Positions 1-13,897 of a stretch of 64,000 nt of DNA are shown here, piece by piece; the first letter of the stretch is position 1, and every line of letters begins with the position of its first letter. This DNA comes from Muricea muricata (Eukaryota; Cnidaria; Anthozoa; Malacalcyonacea; Plexauridae): NCBI GenBank assembly GCA_963855995.1, contig OY979725.1:496001-560000 (forward strand), in the 5' to 3' direction. The translations under genes and the position numbers were made by a program. Below the pieces are notes generated by a model that saw only the letters and a program-made list of their open reading frames with translations, ran no database searches and was not told where the DNA came from.

Positions 1-3000
1 CAAACTCTTTACCACTAGACCACTAGTTCATGCTTGAACTTGAAATGAAAATTATTCACTTTAACCAATTTTTTTCTTTTTAATTGAAGCTAAAATTATT
101 GCAAAAGGTTTGCACCAGAATTGAACCCGAATAACAGGTAACTTAACCCAAACTCTTTACCACTAGACCACTAGCTCATGCTTGAATTTGAAATGAAAAT
201 TATTCACTTTAACCAATTTTTATTCTTTTTAATTGAAGTTAAAATTATTGCAAAAGGTTTCCACCAGAATTGAACCCGAATAACAGGTAACTTAACCCAA
301 ACTCTTTACCACTAGACCACTAGCTCATGCTTGAACTTGAATTGAAAATTATTCACTTTAACCAATTTTTATTCTTTTTAATTGAAGTTAAAATTATTGC
401 AAAAGGTTTCCACCAGAATTGAACCCGAATAACAGGTAACTTAACCCAAACTCTTTACCACTAGACCACTAGCTCATGCTTGAACTTGAAATGAAAATTA
501 TTCACTTTAACCAATCTTTTTTCTTTTTAATTGAAGCTAAAATTATTGCAAAAGGTTTGCACCAGAATTGAACCCGAATAACAGGGAACTTAACCCAAAC
601 TCTTTACCACTAGACCACTAGCTCATGCTTGAACTTGAAATGAAAATTATTCACTTTAACCAATTTTTATTCTTTTTAATTGAAGTTAAAATTATTGCAA
701 AAGGTTTCCACCAGAATTGAACCCGAATAACAGGTAACTTAACCCAAACTCTTTACCACTAGACCACTAGTTCATGCTTGAACTTGAAATGAAAATTATT
801 CACTTTAACCAATTTTTATTCTTTTTAATTGAAGCTAAAATTCTTGCAAAAGGTTTCCACCAGAATTGAACCCAAATAACAGGTAACTTAACCCAAACTC
901 TTTACCACTAGACCACTAGTTCATGCTTGAACTTGAAATGAAAATTATTCACTTTAACCAATTTTTATTCTTTTTAATTGAAGTTAAAATTATTGCAAAA
1001 GGTTTCCACCAGAATTGAACCCGAATAACAGGCAACTTAACCCAAACTCTTTACCACTAGACCACTAGTTCATGTTTGAACTTGAATTGAAAATTATTCA
1101 CTTTAACCAATTTTTATTCTTTTTAATTGAAGCTAAAATTCTTGCAAAAGGTTTCCACCAGAATTGAACCCGAATAACAGGTAACTTAACCCAAACTCTT
1201 TACCACTAGACCACTAGTTCATGCTTGAACTTGAAATGAAAATTATTCACTTTAACCAATTTTTTTCTTTTTAATTGAAGCTAAAATTATTGCAAAAGGT
1301 TTGCACCAGAATTGAACCCGAATAACAGGTAACTTAACCCAAACTCTTTACCACTAGACCACTAGCTCATGCTTGAACTTGAAATGAAAATTATTCACTT
1401 TAACCAATTTTTATTCTTTTTAATTGAAGGTAAAATTCTTGCAAAAGGTTTCCACGAGAATTAAACCCGAATAACAGGTAACTTAACCCAAACTCTTTAC
1501 CACTAGACCACTAGTTCATGCTTGAACTTGAAATGAAAATTATTCACTTTAACCAATTTTTTTCTTTTTAATTGAAGCTAAAATTATTGCAAAAGGTTTG
1601 CACCAGAATTGAACCCGAATAACAGGTAACTTAACCCAAACTCTTTACCACTAGACCACTAGCTCATGCTTGAACATGAAATGAAAATTATTCACTTTAA
1701 CCAATTTTTATTCTTTTTAATTGAAGTTAAAATTATTGCAAAAGGTTTCCACCAGAATTGAACCCGAATAACAGGTAACTTAACCCAAACTCTTTACCAC
1801 TAGACCACTAGCTCATGCTTGAACTTGAAATGAAAATTATTCACTTTAACCAATTTTTATTCTTTTTAATTGAAGTTAAAATTATTGCAAAAGGTTTCCA
1901 CCAGAATTGAACCCGAATAACAGGTAACTTAACCCAAACTCTTTACCACTAGACCACTTGTTCATGCTTGAACTTGAAATGAAAATTATTCACTTTAACC
2001 AATTTTTATTCTTTTTAATTGAAGCTAAAATTCTTGCAAAAGGTTTCCACCAGAATTAAACCCGAATAACAGGTAACTTAATCCAAACTCTTTACCACTA
2101 GACCACTAGTTCATGCTTGAACTTGAAATGAAAATTATTCACTTTAACCAATTTTTTTCTTTTTAATTGAAGCTAAAATTATTGCAAAAGGTTTGCACCA
2201 GAATTGAACCCGAATAACAGGTAACTTAACCCAAACTCTTTACCACTAGACCACTAGCTCATGCTTGAACATGAAATGAAAATTATTCACTTTAACCAAT
2301 TTTTATTCTTTTTAATTGAAGTTAAAATTATTGCAAAAGGTTTCCACCAGAATTGAATCCGAATAACAGGCAACTTAACCCAAACTCTTTACCACTAGAC
2401 CACCAGTTCATGTTTGAACTTGAAATGAAAATTATTCACTTTAACCAATTTTTATTCTTTTTAATTGAAGCTAAAATTCTTGCAAAAGGTTTCCACCAGA
2501 ATTGAACCCGAATAACAGGTAACTTAACCCAAACTCTTTACCACTAGACCACTAGTTCATGCTTGAACTTGAAATGAAAATTATTCACTTTAACCAATTT
2601 TTTTCTTTTTAATTGAAGCTAAAATTATTGCAAAAGGTTTGCACCAGAATTGAACCCGAATAACAGGTAACTTAACCCAAACTCTTTACCACTAGACCAC
2701 TAGCTCATGCTTGAACTTAAAATGAAAATTATTCACTTTAACCAATTTTTATTCTTTTTAATTGAAGTTAAAATTATTGCAAAAGGTTTCCACCAGAATG
2801 GAACCCGAATAACAGGCAACTTAACCCAAACTCTTTACCACTAGACCACTAGTTCATGTTTGAACTTGAAATGAAAATTATTCACTTTAACCAATTTTTA
2901 TTCTTTTTAATTGAAGCTAAAATTCTTGCAAAAGGTTTGCACCAGAATTGAACCCGAATAACAGGTAACTTAACCCAAACTCTTTACCACTAGACCACTA

Positions 3001-6000
3001 GCTCATGCTTGAACTTGAAATGAAAATTATTCACTTTAACCAATTTTTATTCTTTTTAATTGAAGTTAAAATTATTGCAAAAGGTTTCCACCAGAATTGA
3101 ACCCGAATAACAGGTAACTTAACCCAAACTCTTTACCACTAGACCACTAGCTCATGCTTGAACTTGCAATGAAAATTATTCACTTTAACCAATTTTTATT
3201 CTTTTTAATTGAAGTTAAAATTATTGCAAAAGGTTTCCACCAGAATTGAACCCGAATAACAGGCAACTTAACCCAAACTCTTTACCACTAGACCACTAGT
3301 TCATGCTTGAACTTGAAATGAAAATTATTCACTTTAACCAATTTTTTTCTTTTTAATTGAAGCTAAAATTATTGCAAAAGGTTTGCACCAGAATTGAACC
3401 CGAATAACAGGTAACTTAACCCAAACTCTTTACCACTAGACCACTAGCTCATGCTTGAACTTGAAATGAAAATTATTCACTTTAACCAATTTTTATTCTT
3501 TTTAATTGAAGTTAAAATTATTGCAAAAGGTTTCCACCAGAATTGAACCCGAATAACAGGCAACTTAACCCAAACTCTTTACCACTAGACCACTAGTTCA
3601 TGTTTGAACTTGCAATGAAAATTATTCACTTTAACCAATTTTTATTCTTTTTAATTGAAGTTAAAATTATTGCAAAAGGTTTCCACCAGAATTGAACCCG
3701 AATAACAGGCAACTTAACCCAAACTCTTTACCACTAGACCACTAGTTCATGCTTGAACTTGAAATGAAAATTATTCACTTTAACCAATTTTTTTCTTTTT
3801 AATTGAAGCTAAAATTATTGCAAAAGGTTTGCACCAGAATTGAACCCGAATAACAGGTAACTTAACCCAAACTCTTTACCACTAGACCACTAGCTCATGC
3901 TTGAACTTGAAATGAAAATTATTCACTTTAACCAATTTTTATTCTTTTTAATTGAAGTTAAAATTATTGCAAAAGGTTTCCACCAGAATTGAACCCGAAT
4001 AACAGGCAACTTAACCCAAACTCTTTACCACTAGACCACTAGTTCATGTTTGAACTTGAAATGAAAATTATTCACTTTAACCAATTTTTATTCTTTTTAA
4101 TTGAAGCTAAAATTCTTGCAAAAGGTTTCCACCAGAATTGAACCCGAATAACAGATAACTTAACCCAAACTCTTTACCACTAGACCACTAGTTCATGCTT
4201 GAACTTGAAATGAAAATTATTCACTTTAACCAATTTTTTTCTTTTTAATTGAAGCTAAAATTATTGCAAAAGGTTTGCACCAGAATTGAACCCGAATAAC
4301 AGGTAACTTAACCCAAACTCTTTACCACTAGACCACTAGTTCATGCTTGAACTTGAAATGAAAATTATTCACTTTAACCAATTTTTTTCTTTTTAATTGA
4401 AGCTAAAATTATTGCAAAAGGTTTGCACCAGAATTGAACCCGAATAACAGGTAACTTAACCCAAACTCTTTACCACTAGACCACTAGCTCATGCTTGAAC
4501 TTGAAATGAAAATTATTCACTTTAACCAATTTTTATTCTTTTTAATTGAAGTTAAAACTATTGCAAAAGGTTTCCACCAGAATTGAACCCGAATAACAGG
4601 CAACTTAACCCATACTCTTTACCACTAGACCACTAGTTCATGTTTGAACTTGAAATGAAAATTATTCACTTTAACCAATTTTTTTCTTTTTAATTGAAGC
4701 TAAAATTATTGCAAAAGGTTTGCACCAGAATTGAACCCGAATAACAGGCAACTTAACCCAAACTCTTTACCACTAGACCACTAGCTCATGCTTGAACTTG
4801 AAATGAAAATTATTCACTTTAACCAATTTTTTTCTTTTTAATTGAAGCTAAAATTATTGCAAAAGGTTTGCACCAGAATTGAACCCGAATAACAGGTAAC
4901 TTAACCCAAACTCTTTACCACTAGACCACTAGTTCATGCTTGAACTTGAAATGCAAATTATTCACTTTAACCAATTTTTTTTCTTTTTAATTCAAGCTAA
5001 AATTGTTGCAAAAGACTTTCTCCAAAAATGAACCCCAATAACAGATAACTTACGCCAAACTCGTTACCACTAGACCACTCGCTCATGCTTCAGCATAAAA
5101 TTAAAATAATTGACTTTAACCAATTTTTTCTCTTTAATACTCAAACTAAAATTGTTGGAAAAGACTTCCTCCAGAATTGAACCCGAATAAAAGGAAAACT
5201 TAGGCCAAACTCTTTGCCATTAGACCACTCGCTCATGCTTGAGCTTGAAATTAAACTAATTGATAACAGGCAACATACACCAAACTCTTCAACACTAGAC
5301 CACTCGTTCACGTTTGACCTTGAAATGAAAATTATTGACTTTCACCAATATTTTTCTCTTTAATTCAAGCTAAAATTGTTGCAAAAAGCTTGCAACAGAA
5401 TTGAACCCCAGTAATATGTAACTTGCGCCAAACTCTTTACCACTAGACCACTCACTCATGCTTGCGCTTGATATGAACATTATTGACTTTAACCAATTTT
5501 TTTCTCTTTAGTTCAAGCTAAAATTGTTGAGACAGACTTCCTCCAGAATTGAACCCCAATAACAGGTAACTTACACCAAACTCTTCAATATTAGACCACT
5601 CGTTGACGTTTGACCTTGAAATGAAAATTATTGACTTTAACCAATATTTTTCTTTTTAATTCAAGCTAAAATTGTTGCAAAAGGCTTGCAATAGAATTGA
5701 ACTCTAAAAACAGGTAACTTACGCAAAACTCTTTACCCCTAGACCACTTCCTCATGCTTGAGCTTCAACAGAAAATTATTGAATTTAACCAATTTTTTTT
5801 CTCTGTAATTCAAGCTAAAATTTTTACAAAAGACGTCCTCCAGAATTGAACCAGAATAAAAAGTAACATACGCCAAACTTTTTTCCACTAGACCACTCAC
5901 TCATGCTTCAGTTTAACATTAAAACTATTGAATTTAAGCAATATTTTTCTCTTTAATTCAAGCTAAAATTGTTCCAAAAAGCTTGCAACAGAATTGAACC

Positions 6001-6928
6001 CCAGTAACAGGTAACATACGCTAAACACTTTACCACTAGACATCTTGCTCATGTTTGAGCTTGAAATTAAAAAAATTGACTTCAACCAATTTTTTCTCTT
6101 TAATCATAAACTAAAATTGTTGCAAAAGACTTCGTCCAGAATTGAACCCGAATTTCAGGTAACTTACGCTAAACTCTTTACCACTAGACCACTCGCTCAT
6201 GCTTGAGCTTGAAATGAAAATTATTCATTTAACCAATTTTTTGTTATTTAATTCAAGCTAAAATTGTTGAAAAAGACATCCTCCAGAATTGAACACAAAT
6301 AAAAGGAAAACTTAGGCCAAACTCTGTACCACTTGACCACGCCCTGATGCTTGAGCTGTGAATGAAAATTATTGACTTTAACTAATTTGTTCTCTTTAAT
6401 CATCAAGCTAAAATATTTGTGAAAGACTTCCTACAGAATTGAACCCGAATATCAGATAACTTCCACCAAACTCTCTACCACTTGACCATTCGCTCATGCG
6501 CGAGTTTGACATTAAAATTATTCACTTTAACCAATTTTTTTTCTATTTAATTCAACCAAAAATTGTTGAAAAAAACTTCCTCCAAAATTGAATCTGAATA
6601 AAAGGAAAACTTAGGCAAAACTCTTTACCATGCACTAGGCCACTCGCTCAAGCTTGAGCTTGTATTGAAAATTATTGACTTTAACCAATATTTTTCTCTT
6701 TAATTCAAGCTAAAATTGTTGCAAAAGACTTCCTCCAGAATTGAACCCGAATAACAGGTGATTTATGCCAAACTCTTTACATCTAGACCACTCGCTCATG
6801 CTTGCGCTTGAAATGAACATTATTCACTTTAACCAATATTTTTCTCTTTAATTCAAGCTAAAATTGTTGCAAAAAGCTTGCAACAGAATTGAACCCCAGT
6901 ATCAGGTAACATACGCTAAACTCTTTAA
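1..6928 (-). repeat. tRNA-like tandem satellite, inverted block
   Basis: Head-to-tail units of 148-149 bp fill this stretch; successive copies start at 1, 149 and 298. Roughly 33 copies up to about 5000 are nearly identical. From about 5000 to 6928 the units are strongly diverged and slightly shorter. On the - strand each unit reads TGGTCTAGTGG (box A), about 32 nt, then GGTTCAATTCT (box B), which is tRNA spacing. The box A side resembles the 5' half of tRNA-Glu. A run of four T follows about 10 nt behind box B, as a Pol III terminator would. The acceptor ends do not pair, so this is not a working tRNA. The array is cut by the window start. Confidence 0.95.
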
Positions 6929-9900
6929 ATTCCGGAGGAAGTCTTTTGCAACAATTTTAGCTTGAATTAAAGAGAAAAACTTGGTTAAAGTCAATAATTT
7001 TCATTTCAAGTTCAAGCATGAATGAGTGGTCTAGTGGTAAAAGTTTGGCGTAAATTACGTATTATTCCGGCTCAATTCTGAAGGAAGTTTTTTACAACAG
7101 TTTTAGCTTGAATTAAAGAGAAAGTGTTGGTTAAAGCCAATAATTTTCATTTCAAGTTCAAGGAGAACGAGTGGTCTAGGGGTAAAGAGTTAGGCGTAAG
7201 TTAAATGTTAATCGAACTCAATTCTGGAGGAAGTCTTTTGCAACAATTTTAGCTTGAATTAAAGAGAAAAAGTTGGTTAAAGTCAATAATTTTCATTTCA
7301 AGCTCAGGCATGAAGAAGTGGCCTAGTGGTAAAAAGTTTAGCGTAAGTCACCTGTTATTCGGGCTCAATTCTGGAGGAAGTCTTTTGCAACAATTTTAGC
7401 TTGAATTAAAAAGAAAGTGTTGGTTAAAGTCAATAATTTTCATTTCAAGCTGAAGCAAGAACGAGTGGTCTAGTGGTAAAGAGTTAGCATAAGTTACCAT
7501 TTATCCGGGTTCAATTCTGAAGGAAGTCTTTGCAACAATTTTAGCTTGAAGTAAAGAGAAAAAATTGGTTAAAGTCAATAATTTTCATTTCAAGCCCAAG
7601 CATGAGCGAGTGGTCAACTAGTAAAGAGTTTGGTTGAAGTTATCTGTTGTTCGGGTTCAAATCTGGAAAAAGTCTTTTGCAACAATTTTAGCTTAATGAT
7701 TAAAGAGAACAAATTAGTTAAAGTCGATAATTTTCATTTCAAGCTCAAGCATGAAGAAGTGGTCTAGTGGTAAAAACTTTGGCGTAAGGTTCCTGTTATT
7801 CGGGTTCAATTCTGGGGGAAGTCTTTTGCAACAATTTTAGCTTGAATTAAAGAGAAAAAATTGGTTAAAGTCAATAATTTCATTTCAAGCGCAAGCATGA
7901 AACGAGTAGTCTAGTGGTAAAGAGTGTGGCGTAAGGTACCTGTTATTCGAGTTCAATTCTGGTGGAAGTCTTTTGCAACAATTTTAGCTTGAATTAAAGG
8001 GAAAAAATTGGTTAAAGTCAATAATTTCATTTCAAGCTCAAGCATGAAACGAATGGTCTAGTGGTAAAGAGTGTGGCGTAAGGTAGCTGTTATTCGAGTT
8101 CAGTTCTGGTGGAAGTCTTTTGCAACAATTTTAGCTTGAATTAAAGAGAAAAAATTGTTTAAAGTCAATAATTTTCAATACAAATTTAAGCATGAAGAAG
8201 TGGTTTAGTGGTAAAAAGTTTAGCGTAAGTCACCTGTTATTCGGGCTCAATTCTGGAGGAAGTCTTTTGCAACAATTTTAGCTTGAATTAAAAAGAAAGT
8301 GTTGGTTAAAGTCAATAATTTTCATTTCAAGCTGAAGCAAGAACGAGTGGTCTAGTGGTAAAGAGTTAGCGTAAGTTACCATTTATCCGGGTTCAATTCT
8401 GAAGGAAGTCTTTGCAACAATTTTAGCTTGAATTAAAGAGAAAAAGTTGGTTAAAGTCAATAATTTTCATTTCTAGCTCAAGCATGATCGAGTGGTCTAG
8501 TGGTAAAGAGTTTAGCGTAAGTTACCTGTTAGGCAGGCTTAACATTGGAGAAAGTCTTTTGCAACAATTTTAGCTTGAATTAAAGAGGAAAAAAATGGTT
8601 GAAGTCAATAATTTTCATTTCAAGCTGAATCATGAGCGTGTGGTCTAGTGGTAAAGAGTTTAGCGTAAGTTATCTGTAATTAGGGTTCAACTCTGGTGGA
8701 AGTCTTTTGCAACAATTTTTTAGCTTGAATTAAAGAGAAAAAAATGGTTAAAGTCAATAATTTTCATTTTAAGCTCAAGCATAAAACGAGTGGTCTAGTG
8801 GTAAAGGATGTGGCGTAAGGTACCTGTTATTCGAGTTCAATTCTAGTGGAAGTCTTTTGCAACAATTTTAGCTTGAATTAAAGAGAAAAAATTGTTTAAA
8901 GTCAATAATTTCATTACAAGCGCAAGCATGAAACGAGTGGTCTAGTGGTAAAGAGTGTGGCGTAAGGTACCTGTTATTCGAGTTCAATTCTGGTGGAAGT
9001 CTTTTGCAACAATTTTAGCTTGAATTAAAGAGAAAAAATTGTTTAAAGTCAATAATTTTCAATACAAGTTTAAGCATGAAGAAGTGGTTTAGTGGTAAAA
9101 AGTTTAGCGTAAGTTACCTGTTATTCGGGCTCAATTCTGGAGGAAGTCTTTTGCAACAATTTTAGCTTGAATTAAAAAGAAAGTGTTGGTTAAAGTCAAT
9201 AATTTCATTTCAAGCGCAAGCATGAAACGAGTGGTCTAGTGGTAAAGAGTGTGGCGTAAGGTACCTGTTATTCGAGTTCAATTCTGGTGGAAGTCTTTTG
9301 CAACAATTTTAGCTTGAATTAAAGGGAAAAAATTGGTTAAAGTCAATAATTTCATTTCAAGCTCAAGCATGAAACGAATGGCCTAGTGGTAAAGAGTGTG
9401 GCGTAAGGTACCTGTTATTCGAGTTCAATTCTGGTGGAAGTCTTTTGCAACAATTTTAGCTTGAATTAAAGAGAAAAAATTGTTTAAAGTCAATAATTTT
9501 CAATACAATTAAGTTTAAGCATGAAGAAGTGGTTTAGTGGTAAAAAGTTTAGCGTAAGTCACCTGTTATTCGGGCTCAATTCTGGAGGAAGTCTTTTGCA
9601 ACAATTTTAGCTTGAATTAAAAAGAAAGTGTTGGTTAAAGTCAATAATTTTCATTTCAAGCTGAAGCAAGAACGAGTGGTCTAGTAGTAAAGAGTTAGCG
9701 TAAGTTACCATTTACCCGGGTTCAATTCTGAAGGAAGTCTTTGCAACAATTTTAGCTTGAAGTAAAGAGAAAAAATTGGTTAAAGTCAATAATTTTCATT
9801 TCAAGCCCAAGCATGAGCGAGTGGTCAACTAGTAAAGAGTTTGGTTGAAGTTATCTGTTGTTCGGGTTCAAATCTGGAAAAAGTCTTTTGCAACAATTTT

Positions 9901-10350
9901 AGCTTAATGATTAAAGAGAAGAAATTAGTTAAAGTCAATAATTTTCATTTCCAGCTCAAGCATGAGCGAGTGGTCTAGTGGTAAAAACTTTGGCGTAAGT
10001 TTCCTGTTATTCGGGTTCAATTCTGGGGGAAGTCTTTTGCAACCATTTTAGCTGGAATTAAAGAGAAACAAATTGTTAAAAGTCAATAATTTTCATTTAA
10101 AATTTCAAGAATGAACGAGTGGTCTAGTGGTACAGAGTTCGGCATATGTTACCCGTTGTTCTGGTTCATATGTCTTGGTGGTCATTTGCAACAATTTTGG
10201 CTTGAATTAAGGGAGGAAAATTAGTTAAAGTCAATAATTTACAGCGTTTGCTTCACTCATGAACGTGTGGTCTAGTGGTAAAGAGTATGCTGTAAATAGC
10301 ACTTATTGTCGTTCTAATCTGATGGTAACTATTTTGGCTTGAATTAGGGA
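6929..10350 (+). repeat. tRNA-like tandem satellite, direct block
   Basis: The same repeat continues in the opposite orientation after a sharp junction near 6928. About 23 copies of roughly 140-150 bp are moderately diverged. In one copy box A lies at 7760-7770, box B at 7803-7813 and a TTTT at 7824-7827. A D-stem of three pairs and a T-stem with four of five pairs can be drawn, but no acceptor stem. Copies decay towards 10350, where the repeat fades into unique sequence. Blocks of several units recur almost unchanged (for example around 7370-7500, 8230-8360 and 9560-9720), which points to segmental amplification. Confidence 0.93.
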
Positions 10351-13300
10351 GAAAAAATTTGTTAAACTGAATGATTTATGTTATGAGCGCAAGATACGAT
10401 ACTTTTGCTGGGAATCCATTATCAGGGGGTGTTAATTTATTTTTTTTGAATTGTCAGAAAATAAACCTGGTGTGTGTGACGTACGATTTCGTGACAAGTA
10501 TCCAGCGGAGAAGAGTGCAATCTATTCTTGGGAAGAGGTTTGTGTTTTGCTGAAATTTTTCATTGCAAACACACTGTGGGACTATTTTCGTTGTAATCTT
10601 TTCTGATTGCAGAAAAACATGTTTGCTTTGCCCAAGAGTCTCAAAAATTTCAATACAGTGGTCAATCTAATTTGATGGTGAGAACATATTTTAGTCTAAT
10701 TTCATTAATTTAGCTCATAATTGTTGGGTATATTAATGCTAGTTATACAGTATATATATTTATATATATATTTTTAATTATCTTACGCTTTGAGGAAACT
10801 TAGAATGGTTTAATACATAGTTGATGCATGTTTAGAAAGCCCTAAATTGACTCTAGTATTCTGCGTCCATGGCGCCAATTGTCTTCTCATGTCGACGACT
10901 GAAGAAAAGCCCGAGGGCAGAATGAAGCGGTCAAAAAGTTACTTTTAGGAACCAGTGCAAGCTCTCTATATACATGACCAATGCATATGCACAAGGGATC
11001 CATATTTCTCCTATTTCTTGCATTTCATTAGTTTCTCAATTGATCAACTTGACAGAACTTTGGTTTTCTTTGATATATGTATAGTACTACTAAAGATAAA
11101 CGAATTATAACTATGAGAACATTTTGTCAAAGTTGAAAAATGACTGCATAAACGCCTATTCGTTGTATTAGACCGATTTATGTTTAAAACACGGTTCGTA
11201 AGCTGAAATTGTCAATAACTCTTTAAACATGAAAAACGAGAATTAAAACAAACAGCTTTTGACGGATCACGTTTTAGGATTATATGATTGTTTTGGACAC
11301 AAGAATTGCTTCCAATGGTATTATTATCACGTTAATCTCACTTAGAGTTAACAAAAAACCCCAGAATAGATCACGAATCAAATATTTATAGGGTTAAGTA
11401 ACGACCAAAACACATGTTTAGGTTACTCATTTGAATACTGACTAAAGCACATCTTTAATTTCTGCGGAGAATCTCGTACATCTATAGCATGAATATTTTC
11501 TTCAGGGGTTTTAAGTGCGTGCAGAACTCAAACAAGCCGACGTTTTTCTATGCAAATTTTTTGCAGTTATATTTATCCCTCTGACAGATAAAACATTATT
11601 TTTAGTCATAACAATAGTTGCATTAAAACTATAGCTGTCAGCAATAAAAATATGCAAATCATAAGTTTGTAGTAGCGAACGAAATGTTAAGCATAAGATA
11701 TGGTTTAAAAAACAAGATATTTCACACATAGGCGAAACACAACCGAGGATTTTCACTTGGTAAAGCAAGAATTGCGAGCATTTTATTTAAATAGCTTCAA
11801 AAACGATCTATTTCAGACCCATTTTGTCAGGCGAAGAAATTTCCAGTATAAATGTTTATACCGAGAGAATCAATCAATTTAAGAACAATTTAAATCGACA
11901 CGGATCTTCAATTATCACGTATATACTGGAGAGGCTCATGAGCAACCCCTCCCCCACCCCTCCCCCAGTGGGCCCGTCTTTATAGGAGGATCCTGGTAAA
12001 ATAGAAGCTAGGAATCAGGAACCCTCTGATAGGAATAAGCAACATGGCTTAAAAACAGTGTTTTCTTGTTTGGTTATACATTTAGGAAGTATATATATGC
12101 TATAGGGTAACCAACATATTACTAGTCAGTTTAATAAGGAACATTGCTTAGAAAGAATGGTCCCTATATAATGCTGTTTACCTACAGGCAGCAAGAAGGA
12201 TCTATACTAGTCAAAAACGTGACAAGAAAACGATGTTTCGTCTCCCCCCCTCCCCATAAAGATTCCGTTCATACACGGGACCGGATCGCGTGATCATGCA
12301 CGCGACAACGAGTTCTGTCAGTTTCCGGTCATATTTACATATGGTCAGTTGTTATTAAATTCTAAAAAAGTTTGACTATTTGGGGGCCATGCTCGTCTTG
12401 AAACTAGTCAATTTGATACCGTCATCATGCACAACGGGGTCCAGAAGACATGGCTTGGAAACAATAGTATATGTCCCAAGCTTGTCCCAAACATAACTGG
12501 CAAACAGACTTTCCTGGTTTCATTTTTTTCGAAAATGTTTCCTCGCCCAGCTGTCAGATGCCTGCTAAGATACAACGTTAAACAATTTGTTTCTAGTAAA
12601 CGTTGCATTTTATTTTTGTGCTTGACCTTTTTTAATGCCATCGGCTCACCGTTCCAAATTGGAGGGCGGCGGTTGTATATGAAAGGCGGTGGTATGTCGG
12701 TCACCAGAGAGTTGCTATGTTGCAGTCAACATGGCAACAGTTATTATCACTTGCGGTTGGCCTACGTCCCAGCTCACATTTGGAGATGTCGTTAAAACAC
12801 TTGTGCTAAGCATAAAATTTTGATCACTTAGCTATTAGCCATCCGGAAAAGACTTGGGAGGAAAAGAGATTTGTCTTCTACAAAGATATGTGCAGTTCAA
12901 CCATTTAGGTCTTTACATGTATAATTCGCTAAATTGAATACATCTCAAATCTCCATGCATTTCTTAAAAAACCCCAGGTTATTCTAACTTTAAGCATAAA
13001 AAGTGCGATACATATAACGAGGTTGATTCCTTAGCATAATCTTTAGAACAAAAGTAGCTTTCCTATTTTATTTTAATTGATAACGTCAAAAAGAGGGGGT
13101 TAGCTTTCAATCCTAATTTATAATTAATATAATACTTTTGCCAATGACAGCTGCTTTTTTGCGATGTCCAGGGCAACTAATACATTACGAAGACATTTAT
13201 AGCTTTTAAAAGTGCACGCGCATGTTGCATGTCAGAAAATCATAGCCCCGGTTTTGAGAGTGTTTTCACTTGGAATAAGGCATTGCGTAGCGCTACAGCT

Positions 13301-13897
13301 ATCGCATTTCCAAGCCGCCTTTAAGCTAATTCTATAAATAGACTGATTATACGTCGGACTTAATCCGTCTTTCATCTTGAATTCGAGCGACACTATAAAT
13401 TACAATCATAATTTCATTGGGGATTTTGCTTAAGAAGAAATATTTCTGGTCAGAGTTGTTGTAGAACACGTTTGACAGGCTACTACAAATGTTTGAAATC
13501 AACAAAACTCTGTTGTTGATGACCTCTTACAGGTTTTGATGAAGGCCGATGTTGTCAAGGCAACGCGGGTAATTATGGCAGTATCGAGAACGACGTAATT
13601 AAATATTCAGTATAACAAAACGTTACCAGCCAAGTGAGGACGGCTGAAAATGAACGCCAGCCCATAAGCGGACTATCTTGTGTCGTTTTCTAATCATTGT
13701 TTAGGAACTTGATACCGTGAAGTGTTCCGAAGAAGAGTTGAGTTCGGAGACGGAGTTGCCTTACTACTATCTGCGTATTGATCGGTTGCGAAGGTAAGAA
13801 ACATTCAGAAACAGTGCGTATCTAACAGAGATAATTTCGCGCGAGTTATGTCTAAATTCCCTCAAGTTCCTTCTGCCGTGGTTATCGAGGATTAAAA
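10351..13897. other. intergenic region upstream of the WDR86-like gene
   Basis: I recognise no gene here. Overlapping open frames near 12408-12795 exist on both strands and match nothing I know. The stretch has AT-rich tracts (10745-10775), C-rich tracts (11945-11970, 12245-12257) and a TATAAATA at 13333-13340. A strong donor-like GAAG/GTAAGA at about 13791 and an AG just before the start codon could bound a short 5'UTR intron; this is a guess. Confidence 0.5.

Noticed and set aside
1-10350. CRISPR array
   Set aside because: The whole 148-bp unit is repeated without variable spacers, and the setting is an intron-rich animal genome.
1-10350. Cluster of functional tRNA genes
   Set aside because: Box A and box B fit, but the acceptor stem does not pair and no anticodon arm is convincing; this is tRNA-derived only.
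12408-12795. Overlapping open frames on both strands as a gene
   Set aside because: No recognisable domain, no splice partners, and both strands are equally open.
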